A stretch of DNA of 40,277 nt from positions 1-40,277 of the IMG/VR virus record IMGVR_UViG_3300032278_004274, one strand, 5' to 3'. Position numbers and translations under genes: made by a program. Numbering within the stretch: position 1 is the stretch's first letter; every line of letters begins with the position of its first letter. Under the pieces are notes generated by a model that did not search any database, was not told where the DNA came from, and saw nothing but the letters and a program-made list of their open reading frames with translations. Of this stretch, positions 1-7,060 are shown one piece after another. The stretch comes from a virus.

Positions 1-462
1 TCACGGTCTGGACAAACTGTGTGGGGGTTCTTCCACGACGCTGACATCGTCGCGTCCGGCGCTCAGCTGGTCGCGGATTCGTCGGCGCACCATGTCCTTT
101 TCGAGCATCAGTTCGATGTTCGGTGCGTCGGGCGACTGGCCGGAGTACTGGAAGTACAGCGTCTTGTAGGTCTGCTGGCTGAGAATCCATTCCTGGAGCA
201 GCTTTCGCTGTCGCGAAAGCTCTTCGGCCAGCAGGCGGTGCCGGTGCAGTAGCGCCTCTACCGCGGCGCGGGTGCGCGGCGATATTTCCTGGTCATCGGC
301 AAGCACGGCGGCGACTTCGGCAATGGCGTAATCCTCGTGCCAGTCTGACAGCGCGATGCCTGCTGACGATTCACCCAGGACAGTCCACGCACGGTGGGCG
401 GACGGCTTGGCGGATTCGCTGATGGGCCCGATGGCGGGACGCCGGATTTCTCCTGCGGTCAT
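1..462 (-). CDS. hypothetical phage protein at the left end
   Basis: This is a complete 153-residue reading frame of unknown function; I recognise no family. It is polar and mostly helical, with a heptad-like charged stretch around residues 75-110 that could form a short coiled coil. There is no signal peptide or membrane segment. An upstream start at 486 would add eight residues, but the ATG at 462 is preceded at proper distance by GGGGAAC, so I chose it. The gene is leftward and separated from the early operon by about 450 bp, which suggests its own promoter. It is the gene nearest the expected left end of the prophage. Its stop codon is the first triplet of the window. Confidence 0.65.
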   Translation of the reverse strand: MTAGEIRRPAIGPISESAKPSAHRAWTVLGESSAGIALSDWHEDYAIAEVAAVLADDQEISPRTRAAVEALLHRHRLLAEELSRQRKLLQEWILSQQTYKTLYFQYSGQSPDAPNIELMLEKDMVRRRIRDQLSAGRDDVSVVEEPPHSLSRP

Positions 463-575
463 GATCTGTTCCCCGTTGCACAACATCCCCCGGCACTACA
501 CGTTCGCTTGTTACCACTATCTCTGTTCTGGATTGGATCTGTCTTTATATGACGCGTATCTGGTTCGCGCGCTCT

Positions 576-692
576 TTATTTCGTGGTGGCGAAGCCGTTG
601 GCGCAAAAGCGAACGGTCTCATTGTCGGCCGGTCCTTGTATTGGCTGAAACTTGCCGGACCTGGCGCTTTGTCGGAAACGCTTGCCGGTCAT
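576..692 (-). CDS. possible 38-residue small protein
   Basis: A 38-codon frame starts at an ATG preceded by GGAGGAC with nine bases of spacing, a strong ribosome binding site for this genome. The predicted peptide is basic in its first half (MTGKRFRQSARSGK) and has one cysteine. It has no membrane segment and no zinc-finger pairs. I considered a Mu Com-like protein because such genes can sit near phage ends, but the CxxC pairs expected of Com are missing in all three leftward frames here. The frame may be chance; support is the ribosome site and the lack of any competing gene. Confidence 0.25.
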   Translation of the reverse strand: MTGKRFRQSARSGKFQPIQGPADNETVRFCANGFATTK

Positions 693-724
693 CGCCGGCG
701 TCCTCCGAAACCCGGAGTCAAGAA

Positions 725-742
725 AGGGCGCTCTTGCGCCCT
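725..742. terminator. terminator-like hairpin after the early operon
   Basis: A perfect 7-bp stem AGGGCGC/GCGCCCT with a TCTT loop is followed on the plus strand by TCAAATTTTT and on the minus strand by TTTCTTGAC. It could act in both directions. For leftward transcription it would end the early operon about 175 bp after the Mor-type gene. Confidence 0.5.
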
Positions 743-915
743 CAAATTTTTGCCACGCCTATAGTTCAGTGCATTTGTCCTCTTTTTGAGGATTCCTGAG
801 ATAAGTCAGACAACAGTGGCGAGATAAATCCGGGTCAAGACGATTCTAAGCGGGAAGATCTGGGCCCGGCTTCGCAAAAGGATTGCGCGGTATGAAAATG
901 GCGGCCGGCTTGCCT

Positions 916-1290
916 TCAGCCGATTTCGCCGCCAAAGAGATCGCCCTGGCGCTCCGCGACCAGTCGCTTCTGAACCCGCGCAATGAGCTTGTACAGCCCG
1001 CGCGCGGTCATGTGGTGCTTCCGGGCCAACTCGGCATAGTTGTTGCCCCGGAATTCCTCGTAGATCTTCAAATCCCGCTTGGCGATTCGGAAGAAGTAGT
1101 CGCGTGGGAACGTAAACTGCTGCCCCCCCCAGTTCTCCGCGAGTTGGTTGGCTACCGCGTCGCCCGCCTGTTCGGCGACGTCGCTGTCGATGCCATGCTC
1201 ACGTAGGACCTGTGACGTGTGGGCGCTGATATCGGACAGCAGTTCGTGCCGAGCCAGCGACATGCGATCTTTGCCTTCACCTTTAGCCAT
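916..1290 (-). CDS. mor: Mor/C-family middle/late transcription activator
   Basis: This 124-residue protein fits the Mor transcription activator family of phage Mu (Mor and C), which bind dyad sequences as dimers and recruit RNA polymerase to middle or late promoters. The N-terminal helical part (about 12-55) matches the dimerisation region. FTFPRDYFF near 59-67 fits the linker strand. Residues about 83-108 form the helix-turn-helix (YAELARKHHMTARGLY). The start at 1290 has GGAGG six bases upstream and overlaps the GemA stop by 8 bp. It is the last gene of the early leftward operon, so it would appear late in the early phase. Only this one Mor/C member is visible, so it may do the work of both Mu proteins, probably at the three dyads upstream of the late blocks. 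Confidence 0.9.
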   Translation of the reverse strand: MAKGEGKDRMSLARHELLSDISAHTSQVLREHGIDSDVAEQAGDAVANQLAENWGGQQFTFPRDYFFRIAKRDLKIYEEFRGNNYAELARKHHMTARGLYKLIARVQKRLVAERQGDLFGGEIG

Positions 1291-1738
1291 TGCCGCCTCC
1301 GTCGACTTGCTGCGGGAACCGGCTCCGCCACTTCTTGAGCTGTTCGATGACGGCCTGGGCCTGCTTGACCGTCAGCCACTGGAGCGCATCGCAGCCGGTC
1401 TGTCGCTTCACGAACGTGGCCAGCGCCGCCTCCGACGGGTTCTTGACGACGCCAAGATTCGCTAGCTCGATCCATAGGCCGCGAATCATGCGGGATTGCT
1501 CATCGGCCGCCATCGGCCGCGTGCCCGCGGGCGTGGAACGCACCTTGAAGCCACACTGCTTGAGGTGCTCCACCACGCGGCGCAGGGCTGGAACTGTCAG
1601 CGCAGCGGCGCTATCCTGACCTCCAATTTTCTGCAGGAGCACTCGATAGGTGTCTTCTGCCATCTCTAGATCACGCCTGGCGACGTGGATCAATCGGATC
1701 AGTCGGCCGCGCTCGTCTGTGCCCGTTTTAGAAGCCAT
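1283..1738 (-). CDS. gemA: GemA-like regulatory protein (Mu gp16, DUF1018)
   Basis: This 151-residue protein resembles Mu gp16/GemA, a DUF1018 early protein reported to modulate host gene expression. Family traits visible here are the N-terminal helix beginning KTGTDERGRLIRLIHVARR, the middle DSAAALTVPALRRVVEHLK segment, and a C-terminal half with the QSRMIRGLWIELANLG motif and the hydrophobic VKQAQAVIEQLKKW helix. The ATG at 1738 has GGAGGGC eight bases upstream and was preferred to the one at 1753, which lies in that ribosome site. A 19-codon frame (1728-1787) overlaps the start and ends just inside the gene, and might couple its translation to the upstream microprotein. Directly before the Mor-type gene, as in other Mu-like phages. 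Confidence 0.88.
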   Translation of the reverse strand: MASKTGTDERGRLIRLIHVARRDLEMAEDTYRVLLQKIGGQDSAAALTVPALRRVVEHLKQCGFKVRSTPAGTRPMAADEQSRMIRGLWIELANLGVVKNPSEAALATFVKRQTGCDALQWLTVKQAQAVIEQLKKWRSRFPQQVDGGGNG

Positions 1739-1783
1739 GTGTATGCCCTCCATAGGGAATTGACGAATAACGCAAGCTGGAGC

Positions 1784-1915
1784 TCATCGCCCCACGCCCC
1801 GTTCGCATTTGATGGGCTGCGGTCCGAGCACCACTGCAAAATGGCCAAGGCCCAACATACCGACCATCCATAGCAGTACCGCAACTCCACCGATGTACTT
1901 AAGGATCGTGCCCAT
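1784..1915 (-). CDS. 43-residue membrane microprotein
   Basis: A short frame begins with an ATG that shares one base with the stop of the preceding gene (TGATG), the usual sign of translational coupling. The peptide starts MGTILKYIGG and continues with a long hydrophobic stretch (about residues 9-30, rich in V, L, G and W), then a short polar tail ending ECERGVGR-like (actual tail KCERGVGR). One membrane-spanning helix is therefore predicted, with a basic C-terminus. I recognise no family. The function is unknown. A role in membrane-level control of the host or of superinfection would be inference only. No other gene occupies this stretch. Confidence 0.6.
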   Translation of the reverse strand: MGTILKYIGGVAVLLWMVGMLGLGHFAVVLGPQPIKCERGVGR

Positions 1916-2907
1916 CACACGCTTTCACCTTGGGACCGCTCGAGCATGGCGGCATCAATGTTTGCGCTCGTCCTGGAATATGATCGTTGTCCGATAGACT
2001 CCCAGATGGAGGCAATACGCTGGCGCATTTCGAGGTCGGTATGATCGTCCGTGAGCCACCGGTACCGAGCTGCATCGCCGACGACCGCACGCACCAACTC
2101 GATAATGTCCTCTATCTCGAAGCTACCGCGAGGGCCACGCACGATACTCACGATGCTTCGGAAGCCATCTTGCCAGCGATCCTTGCGCACGCGCTTTCCG
2201 TCTTCGCGGATTTCCCACGCATCGCGCTCATCCCCAACCCCAACCTGTAAGGAGTCCTTGGCGGATTCCCGCGTGCGAATGGCGGCAAGAGTGTTTTCAA
2301 TCAGACGCAATGCGCGATGCGTTTCTTCGTCCAGTCGCGCCAATTCAGTCCGCAGGCACACAGTCAGATATGCTGCTTCTCGTGCGAGTTTCGAGTCGAC
2401 CGATTCCGCCTTGCCGCTCTGGTGCTGGCGGGCGGTTTGCCAGATTTCCCATGCTTCCTGCACCCTGTGGCTACAATACTGACCGAGCCTTTCCGATCCT
2501 GGAGCGTCACGACGATAAAGATAGTCCTCGCCGCGGGCACGCATACATGCCTCAAACGCTTCGCGCTCCCCCGCCTGTACAGCGGGTGCTTGGGTGGAAC
2601 AGCGCGCTAGGTCTCGACCAAATTCAGCGAGACTGCCGCTTTTCCACAATGCTTCACCAGCATCGTTCCGCGCGATGCGAATCGTTGGGAAGGTGTAGGA
2701 CACCGGCTTGTTTCCGATCCAAGCGCCGATGAATTCGCCGCGCTCGATGGTCCATTGGCGGCCACATGTCGTCTTCACATAGCGCTTACCGACCTTCTCT
2801 ACGGGATAGTTTCCGAGCGCCACGCCGTTTCGATCCAGCACTTCGGCCGTGTCACCCACGGAAACTGGTCCAAGCGACTCGGCTGGGGCGTAGTAGAGGG
2901 CACTCAT
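1915..2907 (-). CDS. large hypothetical early protein with modular C-terminus
   Basis: This 330-residue protein has no function I can assign. Residues 1-80 look beta-rich (VGDTAEVLDRNG, VGKRYVKTTCGRQW) and may be a small barrel. The middle (about 110-160) carries a pattern often seen in phage proteins of unknown function: EAFEAC, then tyrosines, then AWEIWQTA. The C-terminus has ARYRWLTDD followed by a helix, another motif I associate with phage accessory proteins. The start has GGGAGGT upstream and overlaps the previous stop as ATGA. The neighbour at 2904-4298 carries the same EAFEVW...AWDVWQ type pattern, so the two may share ancestry. Confidence 0.75.
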   Translation of the reverse strand: MSALYYAPAESLGPVSVGDTAEVLDRNGVALGNYPVEKVGKRYVKTTCGRQWTIERGEFIGAWIGNKPVSYTFPTIRIARNDAGEALWKSGSLAEFGRDLARCSTQAPAVQAGEREAFEACMRARGEDYLYRRDAPGSERLGQYCSHRVQEAWEIWQTARQHQSGKAESVDSKLAREAAYLTVCLRTELARLDEETHRALRLIENTLAAIRTRESAKDSLQVGVGDERDAWEIREDGKRVRKDRWQDGFRSIVSIVRGPRGSFEIEDIIELVRAVVGDAARYRWLTDDHTDLEMRQRIASIWESIGQRSYSRTSANIDAAMLERSQGESV

Positions 2908-4298
2908 GATTTACCTCCCGTCTGCGCCTGATCGGTCATGGCGGCGCGGATAGCTGCACGCAGGTCGTGGGGCGCTACCTTCGCGTCGCGCGTCCCGATG
3001 CGGCCCGTGCCAACGTCGATAATGGTGCCGTCATCGAGATAGATTGTGTCCACCAGTCGTTCAGTGAGCCAATCCAACATCGCTCTATCCGCCGATCCCG
3101 CCTCGCTCGCCGTGGCTGCCGGGGTGACCGCAAGCGATTCGTAGCGGTGGATCACGGCAGCGGCGTTTGTTACGGCCGAGCATTGTTTGTCGCGGTCCAC
3201 CCTGGCGACAGCGTGTAGACAAATCAGCGCGTCCAGCAACTCGACGTTCGGCGCTGGTGCGGCGGGCGCGGCGAGTAGGGCGCGGGCGAATGCATGGCGC
3301 CATGTCGGCACGGCGCGAGTGTCCAAGCGCGCATCCTGCACGTGGTAGCCATGCGACTCCGCAAGGGCTTCGGCGGCGGCATCGTGGATACGGTCGATTT
3401 GCTCATCCGTCAGCCCCTGCCCCGTCGCTGCGTTGCTGGCCTGTGCGGCGGTGGGCCTGCGCAAATAGAGCCTTGTGCCGGGCGTCATGGCTCGTTCGCT
3501 TCTGAGGCAGACCATTCCTGCTGGCGATGTGACGCGGTAGTAGGCAGTACCATTTGCGTCGACTAACTCCCCATTTGTCGGCAGTTCATAGGGCTGCATA
3601 GCAAGCCACCTAACACCCCATTCTTTCGTGTACTCCGCCACCGGCTCGCCCGTCGCTGCGTTGCTGGCATCCGCAATGAAATTCATCGTATTTAAATGAC
3701 CTTCCTGCATTGGCATGACGTTTGGATTGGTCGGCACTGGTTCGTCTACCGCTGGCGCAGCTTCCATAGCTTTCATCCAGAAATAGCAGCACAGATTCTT
3801 TACTTCTGCGCCGTCCGTGATTGTCTTAGCCCATTCTTCTTCGAAGGCTTCATTCCTTCTGCCGGGGGCGGTCACTATGAGGGAAGGCTGCTTCCCCCCC
3901 GCCTGCGATTGCCAAACATCCCACGCCGCGTGCGTCAGTTCACTCAAATACCAGCCGCAATTTCCTTTTGTGAGGCTGTATGGACGGTAGCGCTTAGGGT
4001 TCGTTTCGTTGACCCATACCTCAAAGGCTTCTTGTGAGCCAAGTGGGCGGCGCAATGCGAAATGGCGCACAGTGTTTAGCCACGAATCTGTGCGGGCAAA
4101 CTCTTCGAAAATCTGCATATCCGTCAGCCCTTGCCCCGTCCCCGCGTTGCCGGCTGACACGGCAGCCTGTGCGGCGCGATGCATGGTTTCCCGCGTCGTC
4201 TCTGGAAATCCTTCCCACGCCTTGCCGGCGCTCCATGCCTCCGGGTAAATCACCCGGCAGATCGCGATCGCCATCTGCTCAATGCTGTTTTGGGTCAT
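2904..4298 (-). CDS. mosaic hypothetical protein with repeated linkers
   Basis: This 464-residue protein looks assembled from separate modules joined by similar linkers. The linkers are GNAGTGQGLTDMQI (about 50-63), SNAATGEPVAEYTKEWG (about 213-229) and SNAATGQGLTDEQI (about 288-301). The first module has EAFEVW...AWDVWQ, the second a small beta-rich domain with cysteines, and the C-terminal module ends in an ADRAMLDWLTERL segment. No catalytic motif is recognisable. The linkers are also similar at DNA level, so modules may have been swapped by recombination. Start and stop overlap neighbours by four bases (ATGA), which supports expression as part of the early operon. Function unknown. Confidence 0.75.
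   Translation of the reverse strand: MTQNSIEQMAIAICRVIYPEAWSAGKAWEGFPETTRETMHRAAQAAVSAGNAGTGQGLTDMQIFEEFARTDSWLNTVRHFALRRPLGSQEAFEVWVNETNPKRYRPYSLTKGNCGWYLSELTHAAWDVWQSQAGGKQPSLIVTAPGRRNEAFEEEWAKTITDGAEVKNLCCYFWMKAMEAAPAVDEPVPTNPNVMPMQEGHLNTMNFIADASNAATGEPVAEYTKEWGVRWLAMQPYELPTNGELVDANGTAYYRVTSPAGMVCLRSERAMTPGTRLYLRRPTAAQASNAATGQGLTDEQIDRIHDAAAEALAESHGYHVQDARLDTRAVPTWRHAFARALLAAPAAPAPNVELLDALICLHAVARVDRDKQCSAVTNAAAVIHRYESLAVTPAATASEAGSADRAMLDWLTERLVDTIYLDDGTIIDVGTGRIGTRDAKVAPHDLRAAIRAAMTDQAQTGGKS
3408..4178. repeat. three related linker repeats inside the mosaic gene
   Basis: Related stretches lie near 3408-3449, 3643-3671 and 4120-4178. The first two share CCCGTCGCTGCGTTGCTGGC exactly. The first and third share ATCCGTCAGCCC, TGCCCCGTC and CCTGTGCGGCG, with about ten extra bases in the third. 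They encode the recurring SNAATG-type linker on the minus strand. Confidence 0.75.
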
Positions 4299-4396
4299 CT
4301 TTCTTCCTTGTTTGGCTGCTCATCAGTACCAGGCCACCACACCCGATAGACAGCCACCAAGCAGGCATTTCGCAGAATTCGGGTCTGCCTATCCAT
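4295..4396 (-). CDS. 33-residue small protein
   Basis: A 34-codon frame starts at an ATG with GAGGGAA seven to eight bases upstream and ends in a TGA that overlaps the next ATG (ATGA). The peptide begins MDRQTRILRN and ends WWPGTDEQPNKEER. It is soluble, with a short hydrophobic centre. A second copy of the WPGTDEQP coding segment lies just upstream (4409-4435) in the same sense; two of the three base differences are at third codon positions. That pattern suggests the peptide was under coding selection. No family recognised. Role unknown. Confidence 0.5.
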   Translation of the reverse strand: MDRQTRILRNACLVAVYRVWWPGTDEQPNKEER

Positions 4397-4435
4397 ATTT
4401 CCCTCTGTGGCTGCTCGTCAGTGCCAGGCCGCCAC
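4314..4435. repeat. direct repeat, partial duplication of a small gene
   Basis: Two 27-bp copies (4314-4340 and 4409-4435) differ at three positions. Read on the minus strand both encode xWxPGTDEQP-type peptides. The first copy is the end of the 33-residue gene. The second has no in-frame start codon after an upstream TGA and looks like a decayed or truncated copy. Confidence 0.7.
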
Positions 4436-4490
4436 GCCTGGCAGACCGCCTCCCGGCGGTTTCGCTTCGTTCAGTCGGTGGTGCGGGAGA

Positions 4491-4595
4491 TCAACCACGC
4501 CGACCCACAAGGCGCCAGAAAAATGGCGCAAAGACACCGGCCAAAAATGCCAAGGCCAGCGCCACCAGGAGTGCAGGGACGCTGATGATCAGCAT
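4491..4595 (-). CDS. 34-residue membrane microprotein
   Basis: This tiny frame starts at an ATG overlapping the lipoprotein stop by one base (TGATG), so its translation is probably coupled. The peptide is almost entirely hydrophobic (MLIISVPALLVALALAFLAG and onward) and ends in a basic tail LVGRRG, which predicts one transmembrane helix with its C-terminus in the cytoplasm. No family is recognised. The nearby lipoprotein gene and the two other early microproteins with membrane helices suggest a group acting at the envelope, which is inference. Confidence 0.55.
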   Translation of the reverse strand: MLIISVPALLVALALAFLAGVFAPFFWRLVGRRG

Positions 4596-4975
4596 CACTT
4601 CACCGTGTCCTCGTCCGAGCAACCCACCAACTCGGGGGTGTATCCGCAATAGCGCTTCACTTCCTTGTAACCACCAGCAATCTGGGGAACCATGCCCGTG
4701 CACGTGACCAGGCCGTTGTAGTTGCTGTCGCTGGGTCGGCACTCGTTCCAGGCGCCGCGCTCTGTCCCGGCGGACGTCTTCCACTCCTTCTCGTAGAACT
4801 GCTTGGCGTTGATCTGAGCGCGCTGGCGCTCCTCGGCGGTCAATGCGTGCACCTTGTCCTTCACCTGCTCCTGAATCTTCTGCTCGGCGGTCTTCTGGCC
4901 GCACGCCGCTACGGCCAGGGTCGCGGCGATGGCTACGGCCAGCGCAAATCGGCGGCCAATGGTCGACTTCTTCAT
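4595..4975 (-). CDS. exported lipoprotein with four cysteines
   Basis: This 126-residue precursor has a basic N-terminus (MKKSTIGRRF), a hydrophobic core and a lipobox AVAAC with the lipidated cysteine at about residue 25. The mature part begins with a charged helix (residues 30-60) followed by a domain with cysteines near 79, 92, 110 and 119, likely two disulfides in the periplasm. The start at 4975 has AAAGGAC upstream; an ATG at 5005 lacks one. A lipoprotein in an early operon is not a lysis protein by position. Superinfection exclusion or lysogenic conversion are plausible roles, not shown by the sequence. Confidence 0.75.
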   Translation of the reverse strand: MKKSTIGRRFALAVAIAATLAVAACGQKTAEQKIQEQVKDKVHALTAEERQRAQINAKQFYEKEWKTSAGTERGAWNECRPSDSNYNGLVTCTGMVPQIAGGYKEVKRYCGYTPELVGCSDEDTVK

Positions 4976-5064
4976 GGTGTTCGGTCCTTTCGGGTTATCA
5001 GGCACAGCGCCTGCCGATGCCCCGCGCGCGGCGAGGCATGAGCCGAAGCTGAATGAGCCGGTGA

Positions 5065-5337
5065 TCAGTTGACCGCTGCCTTCAGCGCGGTACCGGCCTT
5101 GAACTTCGGCACCTTGCGGGCGGGTACCGTGATGGACTCGCCGGTCTGTGGATTGCGCCCTTCGCGCGCGTCTCGCTGACCAACACTGAACGTGCCGAAG
5201 CCAACAAGAGCTACGTCATTGCCTTCCTTCATGCTGCGCGTGATGCCGCTCAGGACGGCATCGACCGCATTGCCGGCGGCTACCTTGGTCAGGCCGGTTT
5301 GCTTCGCCACGTGGTCAATCAATTCAGACTTGTTCAT
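5065..5337 (-). CDS. HU-family histone-like DNA-binding protein
   Basis: This is a full-length 90-residue HU/IHF-family protein. It begins [18 protein letters not shown] like bacterial HU and carries the signature [19 protein letters not shown] (about 46-64), the arm with the [14 protein letters not shown] segment, and the C-terminal helix. HU dimers bend DNA without strong sequence preference. In phage Mu the host HU is needed to assemble the transposase complex at the left end, so a phage copy within the early operon may secure transposition; that link is inference. It has its own gap on each side, so extra regulation is possible. Confidence 0.95.
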   Translation of the reverse strand: MNKSELIDHVAKQTGLTKVAAGNAVDAVLSGITRSMKEGNDVALVGFGTFSVGQRDAREGRNPQTGESITVPARKVPKFKAGTALKAAVN

Positions 5338-5387
5338 CGATATTTCCTATGCTGGTTGAGGTTTTCCGGGAAACCGCCCGGTACGGA

Positions 5388-6011
5388 CTAAATCGCTGCG
5401 ATATCGAGGGAAATCGGCCTGTACTCGTCTGAGCCTTCGATGCGCTCATAGAAGCGCACGTAGGTCTTCGTGCCGATGGGTTGGATGCTTTCGCTGATGG
5501 CCCGCATCGCGCGGTCCCAGCGTTCGTCCTTGATGTCCAGACGGCGTAACGAGAGGATGCGGCCCGTGTTCAGGTTGCCTTCCTTATCGGTATCGAAAGC
5601 ACCCTGGATGATGGTCTGGATCTCTGGCCGGGAACCTTCCGTCCACTCGGTGAGCAGTTCGTCGATGATGGTTTTTGCGGCCTGCAGCCGTTCGTCGAAC
5701 GTGATCCTCTCCGCGCTACGGAGCTGCATCTTGAAGTTGCCGTCGTAGGAGAGCAGCGTCACGTTGCCGGCATCACCGCCGATCTTGGCCTGGTACAGCT
5801 CGGCCGACATTTCCATGAAGGCGTGGACGTCGCCGTACACACGCTTCTTGAAGTCAGCGATCTTGTTGCTGAGCATCTTGGCCAGCATGGTCAATTCGCG
5901 GACCGTCTCGTCGCGCTGGCGATCGATGGGCTTGACCATCTTTTCCGGCACAAGGTGGCCGCGGGCGTTCTTCATGAAACCGGCGGGGATAACTTCGGGT
6001 GTGGACTGCAT
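5388..6011 (-). CDS. DUF3164 family protein
   Basis: This 207-residue protein matches the DUF3164 family, which is common in the early region of Mu-like phages and whose function is unknown. Family features include the N-terminal stretch with GHLVPEKMVKPIDRQRDETV, a long central helix region around residues 35-75, and the LLSYDGNFKMQL and ERITFDERLQAAK segments. The C-terminal third ends in YVRFYER. The ATG is preceded by GGAGG with good spacing. It is located between the small early genes and the HU gene. There is no membrane segment or catalytic motif that I can see. Confidence 0.88.
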   Translation of the reverse strand: MQSTPEVIPAGFMKNARGHLVPEKMVKPIDRQRDETVRELTMLAKMLSNKIADFKKRVYGDVHAFMEMSAELYQAKIGGDAGNVTLLSYDGNFKMQLRSAERITFDERLQAAKTIIDELLTEWTEGSRPEIQTIIQGAFDTDKEGNLNTGRILSLRRLDIKDERWDRAMRAISESIQPIGTKTYVRFYERIEGSDEYRPISLDIAAI

Positions 6012-6027
6012 GGATGCCTCCAGTGGG

Positions 6028-6348
6028 TCAGTGAAGCGGTTCAGGGCAATGGGCTCGATCGCTGGCTAGCACCGAGCGGCCAAGCGCGTGGCTGCGAGCA
6101 GCGTGGGCGTACAAGATCAGGCCCTGCATGGCCCTCTCCGATATCCAGCCGATGCTGGCGGCGAACACGACCAGCGAGATGCCCATGGCAGTGCTCTCGT
6201 GAATCTCCACGGGATCATTGGCATCGGCGGCAATGTAAATGGAGCCGAGATAGCCGATCGCGAGCTGCAGGAGCTCCGGCCGCCATTCGATGGGGGTGGA
6301 AGCTGCCGTCTCGAAATCGGATTTCACCTGTGAGTCTGGGATGGTCAT
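6028..6348 (-). CDS. hypothetical early protein, 106 residues
   Basis: I do not recognise this protein. The N-terminal third is acidic and polar (MTIPDSQVKSDFETAAS). The middle holds two moderately hydrophobic segments, around LLQLAIGYLGSIYIAA and MGISLVVFAASIGWI, that are probably buried helices rather than membrane spans. The C-terminus is rich in histidine and arginine. The start overlaps the stop of the previous gene as ATGA, which supports it as a real member of the early operon. Sixteen bases separate it from the DUF3164 gene. Confidence 0.65.
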   Translation of the reverse strand: MTIPDSQVKSDFETAASTPIEWRPELLQLAIGYLGSIYIAADANDPVEIHESTAMGISLVVFAASIGWISERAMQGLILYAHAARSHALGRSVLASDRAHCPEPLH

Positions 6349-6887
6349 CGGTTGGTCTCGGTGGTGGTTGAGTCGGTCGCACCGATTAGCGCCCGGCGTG
6401 CCAGTGCCGTCTCGGTGACTGTGAAGGCGAGGAGACCACCGTCGGCGCGCACAAGCACCAAGGCCCCCTCATGCAGAAAGACAACAGGCCGGTGTGCCGG
6501 CGGGTTGGGAGGCGATGGCGCCGTGAGGGATGGGGCCTGGGGCGCCGCGCGCCATCCAAGCGCGTGCTTCTCCAGAACGAGAGTGCTGGGCCGTCGCACG
6601 GGCTGCTGGAGCTTCAGATCTCCTTTACCCACCACGCGGGCAACCTGTCTGCTTGCTCTCTGGCCGCCCCATACCCCGGGTACCGTATGTTCGGCGACTC
6701 GATACTCCCGTTCACTTGACGCACCCCGCGCCGAGACCAGACAGGTGACCAGGTCGCCGTTATCGACATGCGGCTGCAGGAGCTCGGTGACCAATTCCGC
6801 CGCGACTTGGCAATGCGTCGCGATCGCGTTGGTGCGCGCCATGCCTACCTTGGCCAGATAGGCCAGAATCTGCTCTAGCGGGGTCAT
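6345..6887 (-). CDS. hypothetical protein with winged-helix-like N-terminus
   Basis: This 180-residue protein begins with MTPLEQILAYLAKVGMART, NAIATHCQVAAELVTELLQP and then VDNGDLVTC, a pattern of helices and a wing that fits a winged helix-turn-helix of about 65 residues. A proline-rich stretch around 115-135 links it to a small C-terminal beta-rich domain with VVFLHEGALVLVRADGG. It may be a DNA-binding regulator made during early growth, but no family was identified. It overlaps both neighbours by four bases. Confidence 0.65.
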   Translation of the reverse strand: MTPLEQILAYLAKVGMARTNAIATHCQVAAELVTELLQPHVDNGDLVTCLVSARGASSEREYRVAEHTVPGVWGGQRASRQVARVVGKGDLKLQQPVRRPSTLVLEKHALGWRAAPQAPSLTAPSPPNPPAHRPVVFLHEGALVLVRADGGLLAFTVTETALARRALIGATDSTTTETNR

Positions 6888-7060
6888 ACTGCCCTCCAGA
6901 AGCGCACAGTTTGGCCAGCGGGCTGAGCGTCCTTACAGCACGGCAAGCCACGCGGCTCGTTGAGCCCGGCGTGATATCCGAAGGCCAGCACCGCTAGCGT
7001 CCACACGCCGATGACCAGGCACAGCGCTACACGAGAACGAAACCAAGGCCGCGCAGTCAT
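6884..7060 (-). CDS. 58-residue membrane-anchored small protein
   Basis: This frame links two other early genes by ATGA overlaps at both ends, which strongly supports translation, and GGGAGA lies upstream of its ATG. The peptide has a basic start (MTARPWFRSR), a hydrophobic segment of about 20 residues (11-30) and a polar C-terminal part with paired cysteines (LPCCKD). It is probably a single-pass inner-membrane protein with the C-terminus in the periplasm, by the positive-inside rule. No lipobox is present and no family was recognised. Confidence 0.65.
   Translation of the reverse strand: MTARPWFRSRVALCLVIGVWTLAVLAFGYHAGLNEPRGLPCCKDAQPAGQTVRFWRAV

Larger units (their letters stand above)
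463..915. other. long intergenic region, regulatory-looking
   Basis: Nearly 450 bp without a clear gene separate the Mor-type activator from the last leftward gene. The stretch holds a terminator-like hairpin (725-742), a weaker five-bp stem with a T5 loop near 778-792 (TCCTC/GAGGA), and one 38-codon leftward frame with a good ribosome binding site (576-692). On the minus strand, TATAAAG around 545-551 could be a -10 element for the gene at 1-462, but no convincing -35 is seen. No copy of the late-promoter dyad found elsewhere in the window occurs here. Confidence 0.5.

Noticed and set aside
576-800. Com-like zinc-finger gene near the left end
   Set aside because: Mu-like phages can carry com nearby, but no CxxC pairs are found in the three leftward frames, so no call was made.
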